50,715 bases of DNA from Odoribacteraceae bacterium (GCA_031276355.1 JAISNC010000009.1:1-50715), one strand, 5' to 3'. Counted from the stretch's first letter, positions 25,677 through 34,628 are shown. Notes: generated by a model not told the origin, from the letters alone. Numbers and translations are program-made.

Positions 25677-27020
25677 TTATGAGTGAAATAGCTTGAGTAC
25701 TTTCTTGATAGCGTCCGGGAGGGCGAAGACGACGACGTTATCGCCGGCCTCGATGAGCGTGTCGCCCTTGGCAATGATAACGTCGCCGCCGCGAATGACT
25801 CCGCCGATGGTGGCGTTCTCGGGAAAGCGCATCTCTTTCAAGGCGTGGCGCGTGATCTTGGAGCCTGGCTCGGCGGTCACCTCGAACACCTCGGCCTCGG
25901 AGAAGGTGAGGAAACGGAGGTGTTTCACGTCGACGTTCATCGTGTGGCGGTAGATGTGAGAGGCGGCGATGACCTTCGTGTTGATCAGCGTGCCCAGCCC
26001 GATACTCTCGGCCAGCCCGATGTAGTCGAAATTCTCTACCTCGGCGATGCTTTTCTTGACACCCAGTTTCTTGGCCAGCAGGCAGGAGAGGATATTGATC
26101 TCGGAGGAGTCTGTCACGCTGATAAACGCGTCCGTGTTCCTGATCCCCTCTTCCCGCAGCAGGGCCAGGTCTTGCCCGCTCCCGTTGATGATCAGGGTAG
26201 AGCGCAATTTATCCGCCAGCAGGATGCACTTCTCCCTGTCCGGCTCGATCAACTTAACGTTGTAGTGCTTCTCGAGCAGGGAGGCCGTTTTGATCCCGAT
26301 ACGCGTGCCACCGACGACGACGATATTCCGGATCTCGTGCTGTTGTTTGCCGCACATCGTGAAGATACTCGGGATATAAGAGGGTTTCGTGACGATATTA
26401 ATCATATCGCCATACGCGAAGCGATCGTTGCCCCGCGGGACGATCGTCTTCTCGCCGCGCTTGATGGCCACCACGCGAAAATTCTCGGCCGCGTACATCC
26501 CTGCCATTTGGATCAGCGATAGATCGAGCAACGGGGCATTCTCCCAGAGCTTGATGCTGAGAAACTGCAGTCGCCCGTCGGAAAACTCGTGGATCTGTCG
26601 CGACCCGCTAAGCTTTAACGTGTTCACGATCTCCTCGGCAGCCAGGCGTTCCGGGTAGATCAACGAATCGATGCCGATGCCCTTGAGGTACTCGCTGTTC
26701 TCCTCCTCCAGGTACTCGCTGTTGTTCACGCGGGCGATCGTTTGTTTGGCTCCCAGCCGTTTCGCCAGGATGGCGGAGGTGATGTTCTGCTCCTCCACTT
26801 GGTTGACAGCGATATACAGATCACATCGCTCCACGCCCGCGTCCCTCAACGCCCCGGTGGAGGTGCAGGAGCCGACGATGGAGAGGATGTCGACCTGGCT
26901 CTCGATCAGCTCGAGTTTCTCCTTGTCGCCGTCGATCAGCATGATCTGGTGCTTTTGTTTGCTTAACATGTGGGCCAGGTGAGTGCCTACCTCCCCGGCC
27001 CCGGCTATGACGATGTTCAT
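25677..27020 (-). CDS. trkA: Trk potassium system regulatory NAD-binding protein TrkA
   Basis: This is a 447-residue cytoplasmic ring subunit with two RCK units. The first Rossmann fold starts MNIVIAGAGEVGTHLAHML and the second starts near IVVVGGTRIGIKTASLLE. Each is followed by a TrkA-C domain (around LLDLSLIQMAGMYAAENFRVV and EVTAEPGSKITRHALKEM). The length matches full-length TrkA. It is the first gene of the trkA-trkH pair. By family it binds NAD(H) and adenine nucleotides to gate potassium entry. Confidence 0.94.
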   Translation of the reverse strand: MNIVIAGAGEVGTHLAHMLSKQKHQIMLIDGDKEKLELIESQVDILSIVGSCTSTGALRDAGVERCDLYIAVNQVEEQNITSAILAKRLGAKQTIARVNNSEYLEEENSEYLKGIGIDSLIYPERLAAEEIVNTLKLSGSRQIHEFSDGRLQFLSIKLWENAPLLDLSLIQMAGMYAAENFRVVAIKRGEKTIVPRGNDRFAYGDMINIVTKPSYIPSIFTMCGKQQHEIRNIVVVGGTRIGIKTASLLEKHYNVKLIEPDREKCILLADKLRSTLIINGSGQDLALLREEGIRNTDAFISVTDSSEINILSCLLAKKLGVKKSIAEVENFDYIGLAESIGLGTLINTKVIAASHIYRHTMNVDVKHLRFLTFSEAEVFEVTAEPGSKITRHALKEMRFPENATIGGVIRGGDVIIAKGDTLIEAGDNVVVFALPDAIKKVLKLFHS

Positions 27021-27074
27021 GGTATCAATTCTTTCTGGATCCCGCGCGTTGGTCTTGCATCTATATAAGGTGTA

Positions 27075-27764
27075 CTACTCGAGCCGGAACATCACGACCA
27101 CCTCTTCCGTCACCGTCATCTGCCGGAACTCGATATCCGGCAAGTCGTACAACTTGGTATCACCGTTTCTCGCCTGGGCCGTCCTCCGGAACATCACCGT
27201 CGGCCCGGACGTTTTGTCCGCGATATAGATCGCCGCGCCCACGCGCTGGCCCAATGGCGCGACCATCGCCTCCGCCACCTGCTTTGCCCGGGCAACGGCC
27301 CGGCTCTTCAGCTCCAGGCGCAACGCCGCGATCCGGGAGAACTCCACCCGCTCCACCGAGATGTTCGATATCCCCTCCTCCTCCAAGGCCAGGATCACCT
27401 GGGCCGCGCTCTTCGCGTCGTGCACCAGCAGCGAGAAACTCTTCGCCTTTAACACCTCTTGTTGTTTCAGGAAATAGCTCTTGAAATCGCTCGTCAGGTC
27501 GACTACCTTCAACTGCTTCGTCACGTCGATCCCCACCGTGGCGAGTCGTTCGGCCATCCGCCGTTCCAGCTCCTCCACGGCGATCTTCCCTTTCGTGTCC
27601 TTCTCGGCGATCACGATCGTCATGTAGATCCTGTCCGGTGTCACTAAGGTATCCACCTGGGCAGAGGTCTCGATGCGCGGTACGTCGGGAAAATGCCCGG
27701 CTTGGGCGAATAGCGCGTTCGCGGCCAACATCATGGCTAACGCCCATAAAGTAACATGTTTCAT
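27075..27764 (-). CDS. Exported SIMPL-domain protein
   Basis: From the preferred ATG this is a 229-residue protein with a signal peptide (MKHVTLWALAMMLAANALFAQ). The SIMPL (DUF541) fold follows, with VTPDRIYMTIVIAEKD, SISV-like strands and a C-terminal half with LELKSRAVARAKQVAEAM, a hallmark of the family. Members are periplasmic or outer-membrane associated, of poorly defined function. A perfect -7 box TACTTTTG lies 37 bases upstream. The frame also offers an ATG at 27776, but the later one gives the cleaner signal sequence. It is divergent from the B12 riboswitch transcript. Confidence 0.85.
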   Translation of the reverse strand: MKHVTLWALAMMLAANALFAQAGHFPDVPRIETSAQVDTLVTPDRIYMTIVIAEKDTKGKIAVEELERRMAERLATVGIDVTKQLKVVDLTSDFKSYFLKQQEVLKAKSFSLLVHDAKSAAQVILALEEEGISNISVERVEFSRIAALRLELKSRAVARAKQVAEAMVAPLGQRVGAAIYIADKTSGPTVMFRRTAQARNGDTKLYDLPDIEFRQMTVTEEVVVMFRLE

Positions 27765-27800
27765 AGTAGCGTACATTCATTAGGAGGTAAAAACACGCCC

Positions 27801-27808
27801 CAAAAGTA
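27801..27808 (-). promoter_or_regulatory. -7 box TACTTTTG of the SIMPL gene
   Basis: This is an exact TAnnTTTG match on the minus strand, 25-37 bases before the candidate ATGs. Confidence 0.5.
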
Positions 27809-27850
27809 CGAAAAATTAAGGCCTTGTCGCAACCTACCGCGATTTTTTCG

Positions 27851-27858
27851 TATCTTCG
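27851..27858 (+). promoter_or_regulatory. Candidate -7 box TATCTTCG for the B12 riboswitch transcript
   Basis: TATCTTCG lies just before the first conserved bases of the cobalamin riboswitch (about 27866). That is the expected distance for a transcript that begins with the aptamer. Confidence 0.4.
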
Positions 27859-27865
27859 CCCCCGT

Positions 27866-28040
27866 GTTGGTTCCCGGGGGCTATCCGGCCGTCGGGTGAA
27901 AAGGGAATCAAGTGAGAATCTTGAACAGACCCGCTACTGTAAGTCCCGTGCCAACCTGTCGACGACGACTTGCGCCACTGTACCTTCGCGTACGGGAAGG
28001 CTGCTCGACAGGGGGACAAGTCAGGAGACCTGCCAACCAC
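27866..28040 (+). promoter_or_regulatory. Cobalamin (B12) riboswitch
   Basis: The conserved blocks are present in order: GGTTCCC near the 5' end, GGTGAAAAGGGAA (27895-27907), AACAGACCCGCTACTGTAA (27924-27942), GCCACTG (27974-27980), GGGAAGG, and GACAAGTCAGGAGACCTGCC (28015-28034), the classical B12 box. It precedes btuB and btuG. Binding of a cobalamin would switch off expression of B12 uptake. A short stem GGCTTT/AAAGCC (about 28055-28072) follows and may belong to the expression platform. Confidence 0.95.
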
Positions 28041-28191
28041 CTCATGAACACGAAGGCTTTCGAGGGATAAAGCCGGCATGTGGAGATACCCCGTTCTCCC
28101 CCTCCGCGACTTGATTCACTCGACATCTTCGGGAAACCGCTTGTAAGCACATGAAGCGAGAGTTAGGCATAAACGATGAAAAAAGAGTAAG

Positions 28192-28302
28192 ATGACAAAA
28201 CGAGTGTTAGGAGCTACAAATAGGGATGTAAGTGAACACACCCCCTTGACAACGGGAGATCTCTCGAAAAGACCTGCCAGGGAAAACACGCTAAATCGCT
28301 GA
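28192..28302 (+). CDS. Candidate 36-residue leader peptide before btuB
   Basis: This small open frame starts MTKRVLGATNRDVSEH and stops 3 bases before the btuB ATG. A still smaller frame (28151-28195, MKRELGINDEKRVR) ends in a 4-base ATGA overlap with its start, so ribosomes could pass from one to the next and into btuB. Upstream of it is AAAAAAGAG, a weak purine-rich site. I do not recognise either peptide. It may be a translated coupling device in the riboswitch leader, or merely a chance frame. Confidence 0.3.
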   Translation: MTKRVLGATNRDVSEHTPLTTGDLSKRPARENTLNR

Positions 28303-28305
28303 CAC

Positions 28306-30303
28306 ATGAGTTGTTATTCCCTTCATCTCGTGCTGCCCGTTTTCCTCCTTGCCCTCTTCCCGGCCCGGGCGGCCGATCCCGACACGCTTCGGCCCGCGCG
28401 CGGGCTTGAGGAGATCGTGGTCGTGGGCAAGGCCACCGGCTTCGATATCACTTCCCCCGTCCCTTCGCAGATCCTGTCCGGCGAGCGTCTCGAACAGCTC
28501 AACAGTTTCTCCGTGGCCGATGCCGCTCGTTACTTCTCCGGCGTACAACTCAAGGATTACGGCGGTATCGGTGGTCTCAAGACCATCAACGTCCGCGACC
28601 TCGGCGGTGCTCACGTCGCTCTCTTCCTCGACGGTATGCCCGTCAGCGACGCCCGCGGCGGGCAGGTAGACCTCGGCAGGTACTCCCTCGATAACCTGGA
28701 GGCCATCGAACTCTACAACGCCCAGCGCCCCACCCTCCTCCAGCCCGCGCGGGGATTCTTCGCCTCCAGCGTTCTCCTGCTCAGGAGTAAAACGCCGCGC
28801 CTTGAGCCGGGTACCACCCGGCACGTCACCGTCACCGCCCGCGCGGGTTCCTTTGGACTATTAAATCCCTCTCTCTCGTGGCACCAGGGCCTGTCTCGCG
28901 GGGCTACCCTCTCGGCCTCCCTCGCCTACCTCCGGGCCGACGGCAAGTACAAATGTCGCTATACCAACGGCGTTTACGACACTACCATCGTGCGCCAGAA
29001 TGGCGACATCGTCACGGCCCGTGCCGAGCTATCTCTGCACCTGCCCCTCTCTGACCGCACCCTCCTCTCCTTGAAAGGCTACCACTACTCCTCCGAGCGC
29101 GGTCTCCCCGGCCCCGTCCTCGCCGGGCGATTCAGCAACGAGCAGCGGCAGGCCGACCGTTCCACCTTCTTCCACGCCTCCTTCCGCTCGAGGTGGGGCG
29201 ATCGACACCGCCTTCTGATCAACGCGAAGTACAATCGGGACTACTCCCGCTACACCGACCCCGCGTACCTCGTCGAGGGCGGTCTTGTCAACACGTGTCG
29301 CCAGGGCCAGTTCTACCTCTCCGCCGCGCACGCCCTTCTTCTTGCCCCCTGGTGCGAGCTGTCGCTCGCCGTCGACCTCGCCCGTGACGTGCTCTCCTCC
29401 GATGCCCGCGACTTCCCCTTTCCTTCCCGCCACTCCGCGTGGGGTGCCCTCTCCGTGCAGGCAACCCGCGAACGCCTTTCCGTGCAGGCCAACCTCCTCG
29501 GTTGCCTCGTTGACGAGCGGGTAAAGAGCGGTAAGCCGCGGGACGACCAGCGCGTCCTCTGCCCCGTTCTCTCTCTCTCTTGGCAACCTTTCGATGCAAG
29601 AACCTTTCGCGTGCGGGCCTTTTACAAGAGGTCGTTCCGTGTCCCCACCTTCAACGACCTTTACTATACCCCCTTGACCCCCGCCACGCTCCGTCCCGAG
29701 TTTACCGTCCAGCGCGACGTGGGGGTCGCCTGGGAGAAAGCGTACGCGGGTCTTCTCTCCACTGTCGCCGTGCAGGGAGACGCGTTCTACAACCGCGTGA
29801 AAGATAAAATCATCGCCTTCCCCGCCGGTAATATCGAGCGCTGGACGATGATTAACCTCGGCGAGGTGGCCATCACGGGGAGCGAGGTGAACGCCCGCGC
29901 CGTGCTCGCCTGGAACGAGCACGCCTCCGTGCGCCTCGGCCTCACCTACACGTGGCAACGGGCCATCGATCTCACCCCCGGGGACACCCGCGGCGCCCGC
30001 CTCCCTTATTCCCCGGCGCATGCCGGCACGCTCACCGCCGCTTGCGCGTGGCGCGCGTGGCACCTCCACTATTGCTTTATCTATACCGGCGATCGCTTTT
30101 TCCAGCGCGACAACACCCCGGAGAGCCGCGAGCCGCCCTGGTATACCCACGACCTCTCCATCGGCTACCGCCGCGTGTGGCGCGATATCCCCTTCCGCGT
30201 CAACGTCGAGATCAATAACCTCCTGAATCACTATTACGACGTGGTGCGCAACTACCCCATGCCGGGGCGCTCTTGCCGCGTCACCTTATCAATAAACAGT
30301 TAA
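28306..30303 (+). CDS. btuB: TonB-dependent vitamin B12 receptor
   Basis: This is a 665-residue outer-membrane receptor. A signal peptide ends near ARAA. A TonB-box-like EEIVVVG (about 36-42) precedes the plug domain, with LNSFSVADAARYFSGVQLKDY and INVRDLGGAHVALFLDGMPV. The rest is a beta-barrel. The B12 assignment rests on the cobalamin riboswitch directly upstream and the BtuG gene 12 bases downstream. It corresponds to the BtuB of Bacteroidetes BtuB-BtuG complexes. The last residues are INS rather than the usual terminal aromatic. No inner-membrane BtuCDF genes are in the window. Confidence 0.92.
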   Translation: MSCYSLHLVLPVFLLALFPARAADPDTLRPARGLEEIVVVGKATGFDITSPVPSQILSGERLEQLNSFSVADAARYFSGVQLKDYGGIGGLKTINVRDLGGAHVALFLDGMPVSDARGGQVDLGRYSLDNLEAIELYNAQRPTLLQPARGFFASSVLLLRSKTPRLEPGTTRHVTVTARAGSFGLLNPSLSWHQGLSRGATLSASLAYLRADGKYKCRYTNGVYDTTIVRQNGDIVTARAELSLHLPLSDRTLLSLKGYHYSSERGLPGPVLAGRFSNEQRQADRSTFFHASFRSRWGDRHRLLINAKYNRDYSRYTDPAYLVEGGLVNTCRQGQFYLSAAHALLLAPWCELSLAVDLARDVLSSDARDFPFPSRHSAWGALSVQATRERLSVQANLLGCLVDERVKSGKPRDDQRVLCPVLSLSWQPFDARTFRVRAFYKRSFRVPTFNDLYYTPLTPATLRPEFTVQRDVGVAWEKAYAGLLSTVAVQGDAFYNRVKDKIIAFPAGNIERWTMINLGEVAITGSEVNARAVLAWNEHASVRLGLTYTWQRAIDLTPGDTRGARLPYSPAHAGTLTAACAWRAWHLHYCFIYTGDRFFQRDNTPESREPPWYTHDLSIGYRRVWRDIPFRVNVEINNLLNHYYDVVRNYPMPGRSCRVTLSINS

Positions 30304-30315
30304 AATATCACGAAG

Positions 30316-31440
30316 ATGAAACAAACAACCAAAAAAAGAAGCCCGCGCGGGAGTGTACCCGTGCTCGTCACCTTGTTCGCCATTGCCCTCGCCGCCTGTC
30401 ACGAGGAGGAAGCCCCGGGGAAACCGTTGCCGTTCGTTGCCGGCGAAGGCCTCTTCATCCTCAACGAGGGCGCCTGGCACGCCAACAACGCCACCCTCGA
30501 CTTCTGGAGCACGACCACTGGCGAATATGCCCGGGAGATCTTCAAGCAGGTCAACCCGGAAGCGGTGCTGGGACTGGGGGAGTTGGGGAACGATATCGGT
30601 ATCTACGGGAGGAAACTCTACCTTGTTATCAACGGTTCAGACAAGGTGGAGGTACTCGATGCCTCCACCGGTATGCGCCTCAAGACGCTCTCCATCGAGC
30701 AACCCCGTTACATCACCTTCGCCGGTGGCCACGCGTATGTTAGTGCCTATGGCGGGGCGACCACCCCCGGGCACGGGGTTGTCGTCGAGATTGACACTGC
30801 CACCCGCGAGATCACTCGCCGCGTGGAGGTCGGGCGACAACCCGAGGAGCTCGTCGTCGCGGCCGGCAATCTCTACGTGGCGAACTCCGGGGGCCTCTCG
30901 TCCGGTGACTACGAACGCACGCTATCCGTGATCTCTCTCGATCGTTTCACCCGTGACCAGGAGATCCCCGTGGCCATCAACCTCCACCTCGTCCAGCCGG
31001 ACGGCCGCGGCAACCTGTATGTTAGCTCCCGCGGCGACTACGACACCATCCCCCCGCGGCTCTTCGTGGTGGAGATCGCGCGCGCGCGAGTGATCGATTC
31101 CATTGACATCCCCGTGTCTCGCCTCGCGATCGCGGGTGACACCGCCTATATCCTTGGCATGAGATACTCCTCCGAGACCGCCACCACCGTCCATGGCTAC
31201 TATAAAATGGATACCCGCACGAGAACGCCGCTCGCCGGCAGTTTTATCACCGACGGTAGCGAGGGCGAGATCATGGCCCCGTACGGTATCGCCGTTCATC
31301 CTCTTACCGGGGATATCTATGTTACCGATGCCCGCACGTACGACGTCGGCGGGAAGATTTTCCGTTTCTCCCCCGGTGGCCGAAAACTTGACGAGCGTCC
31401 CGCGGGGGTGGTTCCCGCCCACGTCGTCTTTAAACGATAA
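30316..31440 (+). CDS. btuG: Surface B12-binding beta-propeller lipoprotein BtuG
   Basis: This is a 374-residue lipoprotein with lipobox LAAC (Cys28). A seven-bladed propeller of the YncE/DUF5074 type follows, with blades marked by repeats such as EGLFILNEG, GRKLYLVINGSDKVEVLD, GGHAYVSAYGG, AGNLYVANSGG and GDIYVTDARTYD. In Bacteroides, BtuG binds cobalamins with extreme affinity on the cell surface and hands them to BtuB. The position 12 bases after btuB and under the same riboswitch supports the same role here. It converges with the MATE gene 13 bases away. Confidence 0.88.
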   Translation: MKQTTKKRSPRGSVPVLVTLFAIALAACHEEEAPGKPLPFVAGEGLFILNEGAWHANNATLDFWSTTTGEYAREIFKQVNPEAVLGLGELGNDIGIYGRKLYLVINGSDKVEVLDASTGMRLKTLSIEQPRYITFAGGHAYVSAYGGATTPGHGVVVEIDTATREITRRVEVGRQPEELVVAAGNLYVANSGGLSSGDYERTLSVISLDRFTRDQEIPVAINLHLVQPDGRGNLYVSSRGDYDTIPPRLFVVEIARARVIDSIDIPVSRLAIAGDTAYILGMRYSSETATTVHGYYKMDTRTRTPLAGSFITDGSEGEIMAPYGIAVHPLTGDIYVTDARTYDVGGKIFRFSPGGRKLDERPAGVVPAHVVFKR

Positions 31441-31453
31441 TGGTACACGGGGG

Positions 31454-32806
31454 TTATGGGCCGGGCGCGAGGCGGCGCAGGCTCCGGAGATAGCGCGCCC
31501 GGAACATCAACCCCGCGCCGGTCAGCCCCACGGGGTACGCGATCCAGATGCCCACCAGCCCGCCGCCGAACGTGAATCCCGCGAGGTACGCCACGGGGAG
31601 CGCTACCAGGAAATACCCGACGAACGAGAGTAGCGCCATCGGGGTCACGTCCGAGATCCCCCGCAGCGAGTTGGCGTATACGATCTGTAGCCCGTCGCCG
31701 AACTGGTAGATCGCCATGATGATGGTTAGGGTGCTTACCCGGGCCACCACCTCCGCCGTTCCCGTGAACAGGTAGCCGATCCACTCCCGGCTCGCCAGGA
31801 AGAAGAGCGCGACGACCAGCGCCAGCGTCAAGATCAAGTGGAACCCGGCCCGCGTCGCCCGCCGCGCCCCCCGGACGTCGCCGCGCCCCAGGAAGTGGCT
31901 TACCCGCACCGAGACCGCGGCGCCCACGCCGTAGTAGATCATGAAGCCGAGCATCGACAAGGTCACGACCACCTGGTGGGCCGCCAGTTCCACCGCCCCC
32001 AGCCAGCCGACCATCACCCCCGTGAGGCTGAAAAGCGCCGTCTCCATGCCCATCTGCGCGCCGATCATCGCGCCCGTCTTGCCCAGTACCCGGAAGCTCG
32101 ATCTCCCGGGCGAGCGGGCGCGGAAGGCCTCCCGGTAAGGACGGTAGCGCCCGCGGCGGTAGAAAACGATCACGAAGGCCACGAGCACCGCCACGCGTGA
32201 CGACAGCGTCGCGATGCCCGCTCCCGTGAGGCCCAGGGCGGGAATACCCGCGTGCCCGTAGATCAACACGAGGTTCCCGAGCACGTTCAACGCGTTGCCC
32301 CCGAGCATGATCCACATCGGCGTCACCGTGTCGCGGATCCCGTCCGAGAATTGCTTGAAGGCGTTGAAACCCATCATGAAGATCAACGACGCCAGCTGGA
32401 GCAGGAAATAGGGGCGGACGAGCGGTAGTAGTCCCGCCGGCTGTCCCATCTCGTGCACGTGTAGATAGACGATGCCCATCAACAGCGAGAGCGCCACGCC
32501 CACGATCCCGTTCGCGACCAGGCTATCGCGCAGCACCCCCCCGGCGCGCGCCGTCTCCCCGCTCCCGAAGAGACGGCCCACCAACGGCGTCAGGCCGTAG
32601 GAGAAGCCGATCCCGAAGAGCACCGGGAGGTTGAACAGGCTGTTGACGAACGAGGCGGCCGCCAGGTCGCTCGTGGCGTGGCGACCGACCATGATGCTGT
32701 CCGCGAAACCGACGGCGACGATGCCCACCTGCCCCAGGACGATGGGGAGGCCCAGGCGGAGGGTGTCCTTGTAGTGCGGGAGGTGTTGTTGGAAATAACG
32801 TGTCAT
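31454..32806 (-). CDS. MATE-family efflux transporter
   Basis: This is a 450-residue, 12-segment exporter. The N-terminal repeat contains LRLGLPIVLGQVGIVAVGFAD and MVGRHATSDLAAASFVNS, the second GAVELAAHQVVVTLSML, and GVGAAVSVRVSHFLGRGD fits the family. It exchanges drugs or metabolites for sodium ions or protons. The frame runs upstream to 33010, but that would overlap the divergent peptidase gene. The ATG at 32806 lies 17 bases after a TATCTTCG -7 box and begins the family's usual N-terminus. The substrate is unknown. Confidence 0.92.
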   Translation of the reverse strand: MTRYFQQHLPHYKDTLRLGLPIVLGQVGIVAVGFADSIMVGRHATSDLAAASFVNSLFNLPVLFGIGFSYGLTPLVGRLFGSGETARAGGVLRDSLVANGIVGVALSLLMGIVYLHVHEMGQPAGLLPLVRPYFLLQLASLIFMMGFNAFKQFSDGIRDTVTPMWIMLGGNALNVLGNLVLIYGHAGIPALGLTGAGIATLSSRVAVLVAFVIVFYRRGRYRPYREAFRARSPGRSSFRVLGKTGAMIGAQMGMETALFSLTGVMVGWLGAVELAAHQVVVTLSMLGFMIYYGVGAAVSVRVSHFLGRGDVRGARRATRAGFHLILTLALVVALFFLASREWIGYLFTGTAEVVARVSTLTIIMAIYQFGDGLQIVYANSLRGISDVTPMALLSFVGYFLVALPVAYLAGFTFGGGLVGIWIAYPVGLTGAGLMFRARYLRSLRRLAPGP

Positions 32807-32822
32807 GGCATTCTCTGTGCCG

Positions 32823-32830
32823 CGAAGATA
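32823..32830 (-). promoter_or_regulatory. Candidate -7 box TATCTTCG of the MATE gene
   Basis: This is identical to the box before the B12 riboswitch. It lies 17 bases upstream of the chosen MATE start and supports that start over longer frames. Confidence 0.4.
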
Positions 32831-32894
32831 ATCATAAAAGGGGCGCGGGGAAACGAAAAAATATATACCTTGCGCGCCTGAAATATAATACGCC

Positions 32895-34265
32895 ATGGAC
32901 ATGAAACACGTGCACTCTCTTATCATCCTCTTCTTGTCGGTCGCGGGGACGTCGTCCGCCGCGTCTCCCTTGCTCGAGCGCTTGCAACGGGTGAAGGCAA
33001 TCAGTAACATCCAGCCCGTGCCCGCCGCTCCCTACGCGGAGGCCTACGCGTTCGACTACGAGCAACGCGTGGATCACGAGAGACCGGAACGGGGGACGTT
33101 CCGGCAACGCGTCACGATCGGCCACCGCGATTTTCACGCGCCCGTCGTGGCCGTGCTCGAGGGGTATGGCGGCGGCACCTTGCTCGAGAGCGAGTTGTCG
33201 AGTCTTTTCACGACCAACCAGGTGACGATCGAGCACCGCTTTTTCGGCACCAGCGTCCCCGCGACCGGCATCCCCTGGAAGAGCCTGACGATAGCGCTGG
33301 CCGCCGCCGACCACCACGAGATCATTCAAGCGCTCAGGCGGGAGGTATACCCCGGCACCCGCTGGATCTCCACCGGCATCAGCAAGGGGGGGCAGGCGAC
33401 GATCTTTCACCGCTATTTCTACCCGCGGGACGTGGAGGCGAGCCTCCCTTACGTGGCGCCTTTTAACCTCGCCCGCGTGGACCCCCGCCTCGGGAAGTTC
33501 CTCGCCCGGCTGGGGAACACCCCGGGACAACGCAACAAGTATAGCCTCGTGGGGAGCGGCGGGCAGGAGACGGCCATCCAGATTTTCCGCTTCCAGGAGG
33601 CTTGCTTCAAGCGGCTCGACCGGATGCTCCCGTTGCTGGAGGAGCTGGCCGCGGATAACGGCTTCACCTTCGAGCGGGCGGGGGGCAGCGAGCGGGCCTT
33701 GAAGTTGATTATCCTGGAGTACCCTTTCGCTTTCTGGCAGTGGGGCGGCAACGTGGGGAAGATCCCCGAGGTGGAGCTGGAGGAGACCGGGGAGTTATTC
33801 CGTTACCTCGTGGGGGTCTCCTCCCCGGATTTCTTTTCCGACCGGGGGATCCTCGCCTTTCAGCCTTTCTACTACGCCGCCTTCACGGAGATCGGGATGT
33901 ACGCGTATGACCTTACCCCCTTCCGCGCCTATTTCAAGAACGAGCCCGACCGGCAGCAGATCGACTTCCGCTTTACCCTGCCGGAAGGCGAGGAGATCCC
34001 CCCCTTCAACGAGGAGCAGATGAGGCGTATCAATCGCTGGCTGCAGTCCGACGCCGAGAAGATGCTCTTCATCTACGGCGGGCAGGACCCCTGGTCGGCC
34101 ACCGCCGTCGACCTGAAAAATAACGACAAGTGCAAGAAATTCGTGAAGGCCGATGCCAATCACGCGTGTCGCGTCAACTCGTTCGAGAGTATCGTCCGGG
34201 AGGATATCATCGACACGATCGCCGCCTGGTTAAACGGGCAAGAGGAAAAATCCCCCGGGTTATAA
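32895..34265 (+). CDS. Exported S28/S37-type serine peptidase
   Basis: This is a 456-residue alpha/beta-hydrolase peptidase with a signal peptide (ending near SSAA). The oxyanion and substrate region reads LEGYGGGTLLESELSSLF and VTIEHRFFGTS. The nucleophile is Ser163 in STGISKGGQAT, the acid is in YGGQDPWSATAV and the His in ANHACRVNSF. The pattern fits the S28/S37 group of proline-specific or tripeptidyl aminopeptidases of Bacteroidetes. It is probably periplasmic and trims peptides for uptake. It diverges from the MATE gene and ends at a probable terminator. S28 versus S37 was not decided. Confidence 0.82.
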   Translation: MDMKHVHSLIILFLSVAGTSSAASPLLERLQRVKAISNIQPVPAAPYAEAYAFDYEQRVDHERPERGTFRQRVTIGHRDFHAPVVAVLEGYGGGTLLESELSSLFTTNQVTIEHRFFGTSVPATGIPWKSLTIALAAADHHEIIQALRREVYPGTRWISTGISKGGQATIFHRYFYPRDVEASLPYVAPFNLARVDPRLGKFLARLGNTPGQRNKYSLVGSGGQETAIQIFRFQEACFKRLDRMLPLLEELAADNGFTFERAGGSERALKLIILEYPFAFWQWGGNVGKIPEVELEETGELFRYLVGVSSPDFFSDRGILAFQPFYYAAFTEIGMYAYDLTPFRAYFKNEPDRQQIDFRFTLPEGEEIPPFNEEQMRRINRWLQSDAEKMLFIYGGQDPWSATAVDLKNNDKCKKFVKADANHACRVNSFESIVREDIIDTIAAWLNGQEEKSPGL

Positions 34266-34301
34266 CGGTGCCGGGCAGCAGGCTGTCTCGAAAGGGATCG
34301 C

Positions 34302-34334
34302 GCCCGCGGGAGTAGACGCGGGCACCCCGTTTTT
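34302..34334 (+). terminator. Terminator after the serine peptidase gene
   Basis: GCCCGCG (34302-34308) and CGCGGGC (34317-34323) form a 7-bp stem with an 8-base loop. A 5-base T-run ends at 34334. Confidence 0.6.
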
Positions 34335-34404
34335 CCCCCTACCGGCACGATCCTCTGCCTTTTTTCCCGCGCCCGCGTCCCCGCTCTCGACCCGGACTGC
34401 CATT

Positions 34405-34593
34405 TTGTCGCTAAAAGCGCGGTCGTTGTCGCAAAAAGCGAGGACATCCTCGCTCCGAGCGAGGACATCTTCACTCCGAGCGAGGACATCCTCGCTCCGA
34501 GCGAGGACATCCTCGCTCCGAGCGAGGACATCCTCGCTCCGAGCGAGGACGGTGTCAGTAAAAGCGAGGATGACCGCGCTCCGGGCGAGGAAT
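34405..34593. repeat. 21-bp palindromic tandem repeat array
   Basis: About nine 21-base units start at 34405. The central five (34447-34551) are nearly identical, each running TCCTCGCTCCGAGCGAGGAC plus one base. The flanking units keep the phase but diverge (e.g. TTGTCGCTAAAAGCGCGG). CTCGCT and AGCGAG, and also GCGAGGA and TCCTCGC, pair, so RNA or extruded DNA could form hairpin rows. It lies between convergent genes. Both strands are open in frame because 21 is a multiple of 3, but the hypothetical peptides are pure repeat and I do not call a gene. Confidence 0.88.
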
Positions 34594-34628
34594 CCCGGGT
34601 AAAAGGGAAGAAAATCCCCGCTCGCGCG

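Noticed and set aside
32807-33010. N-terminal extension of the MATE gene
   Set aside because: It would overlap the divergent peptidase gene and its promoter. The TATCTTCG box and family length support the start at 32806.
34405-34602. Peptides with 7-residue repeats on both strands
   Set aside because: They arise because the 21-bp unit is a multiple of three and palindromic. There is no start-site support and no non-repeat domain.
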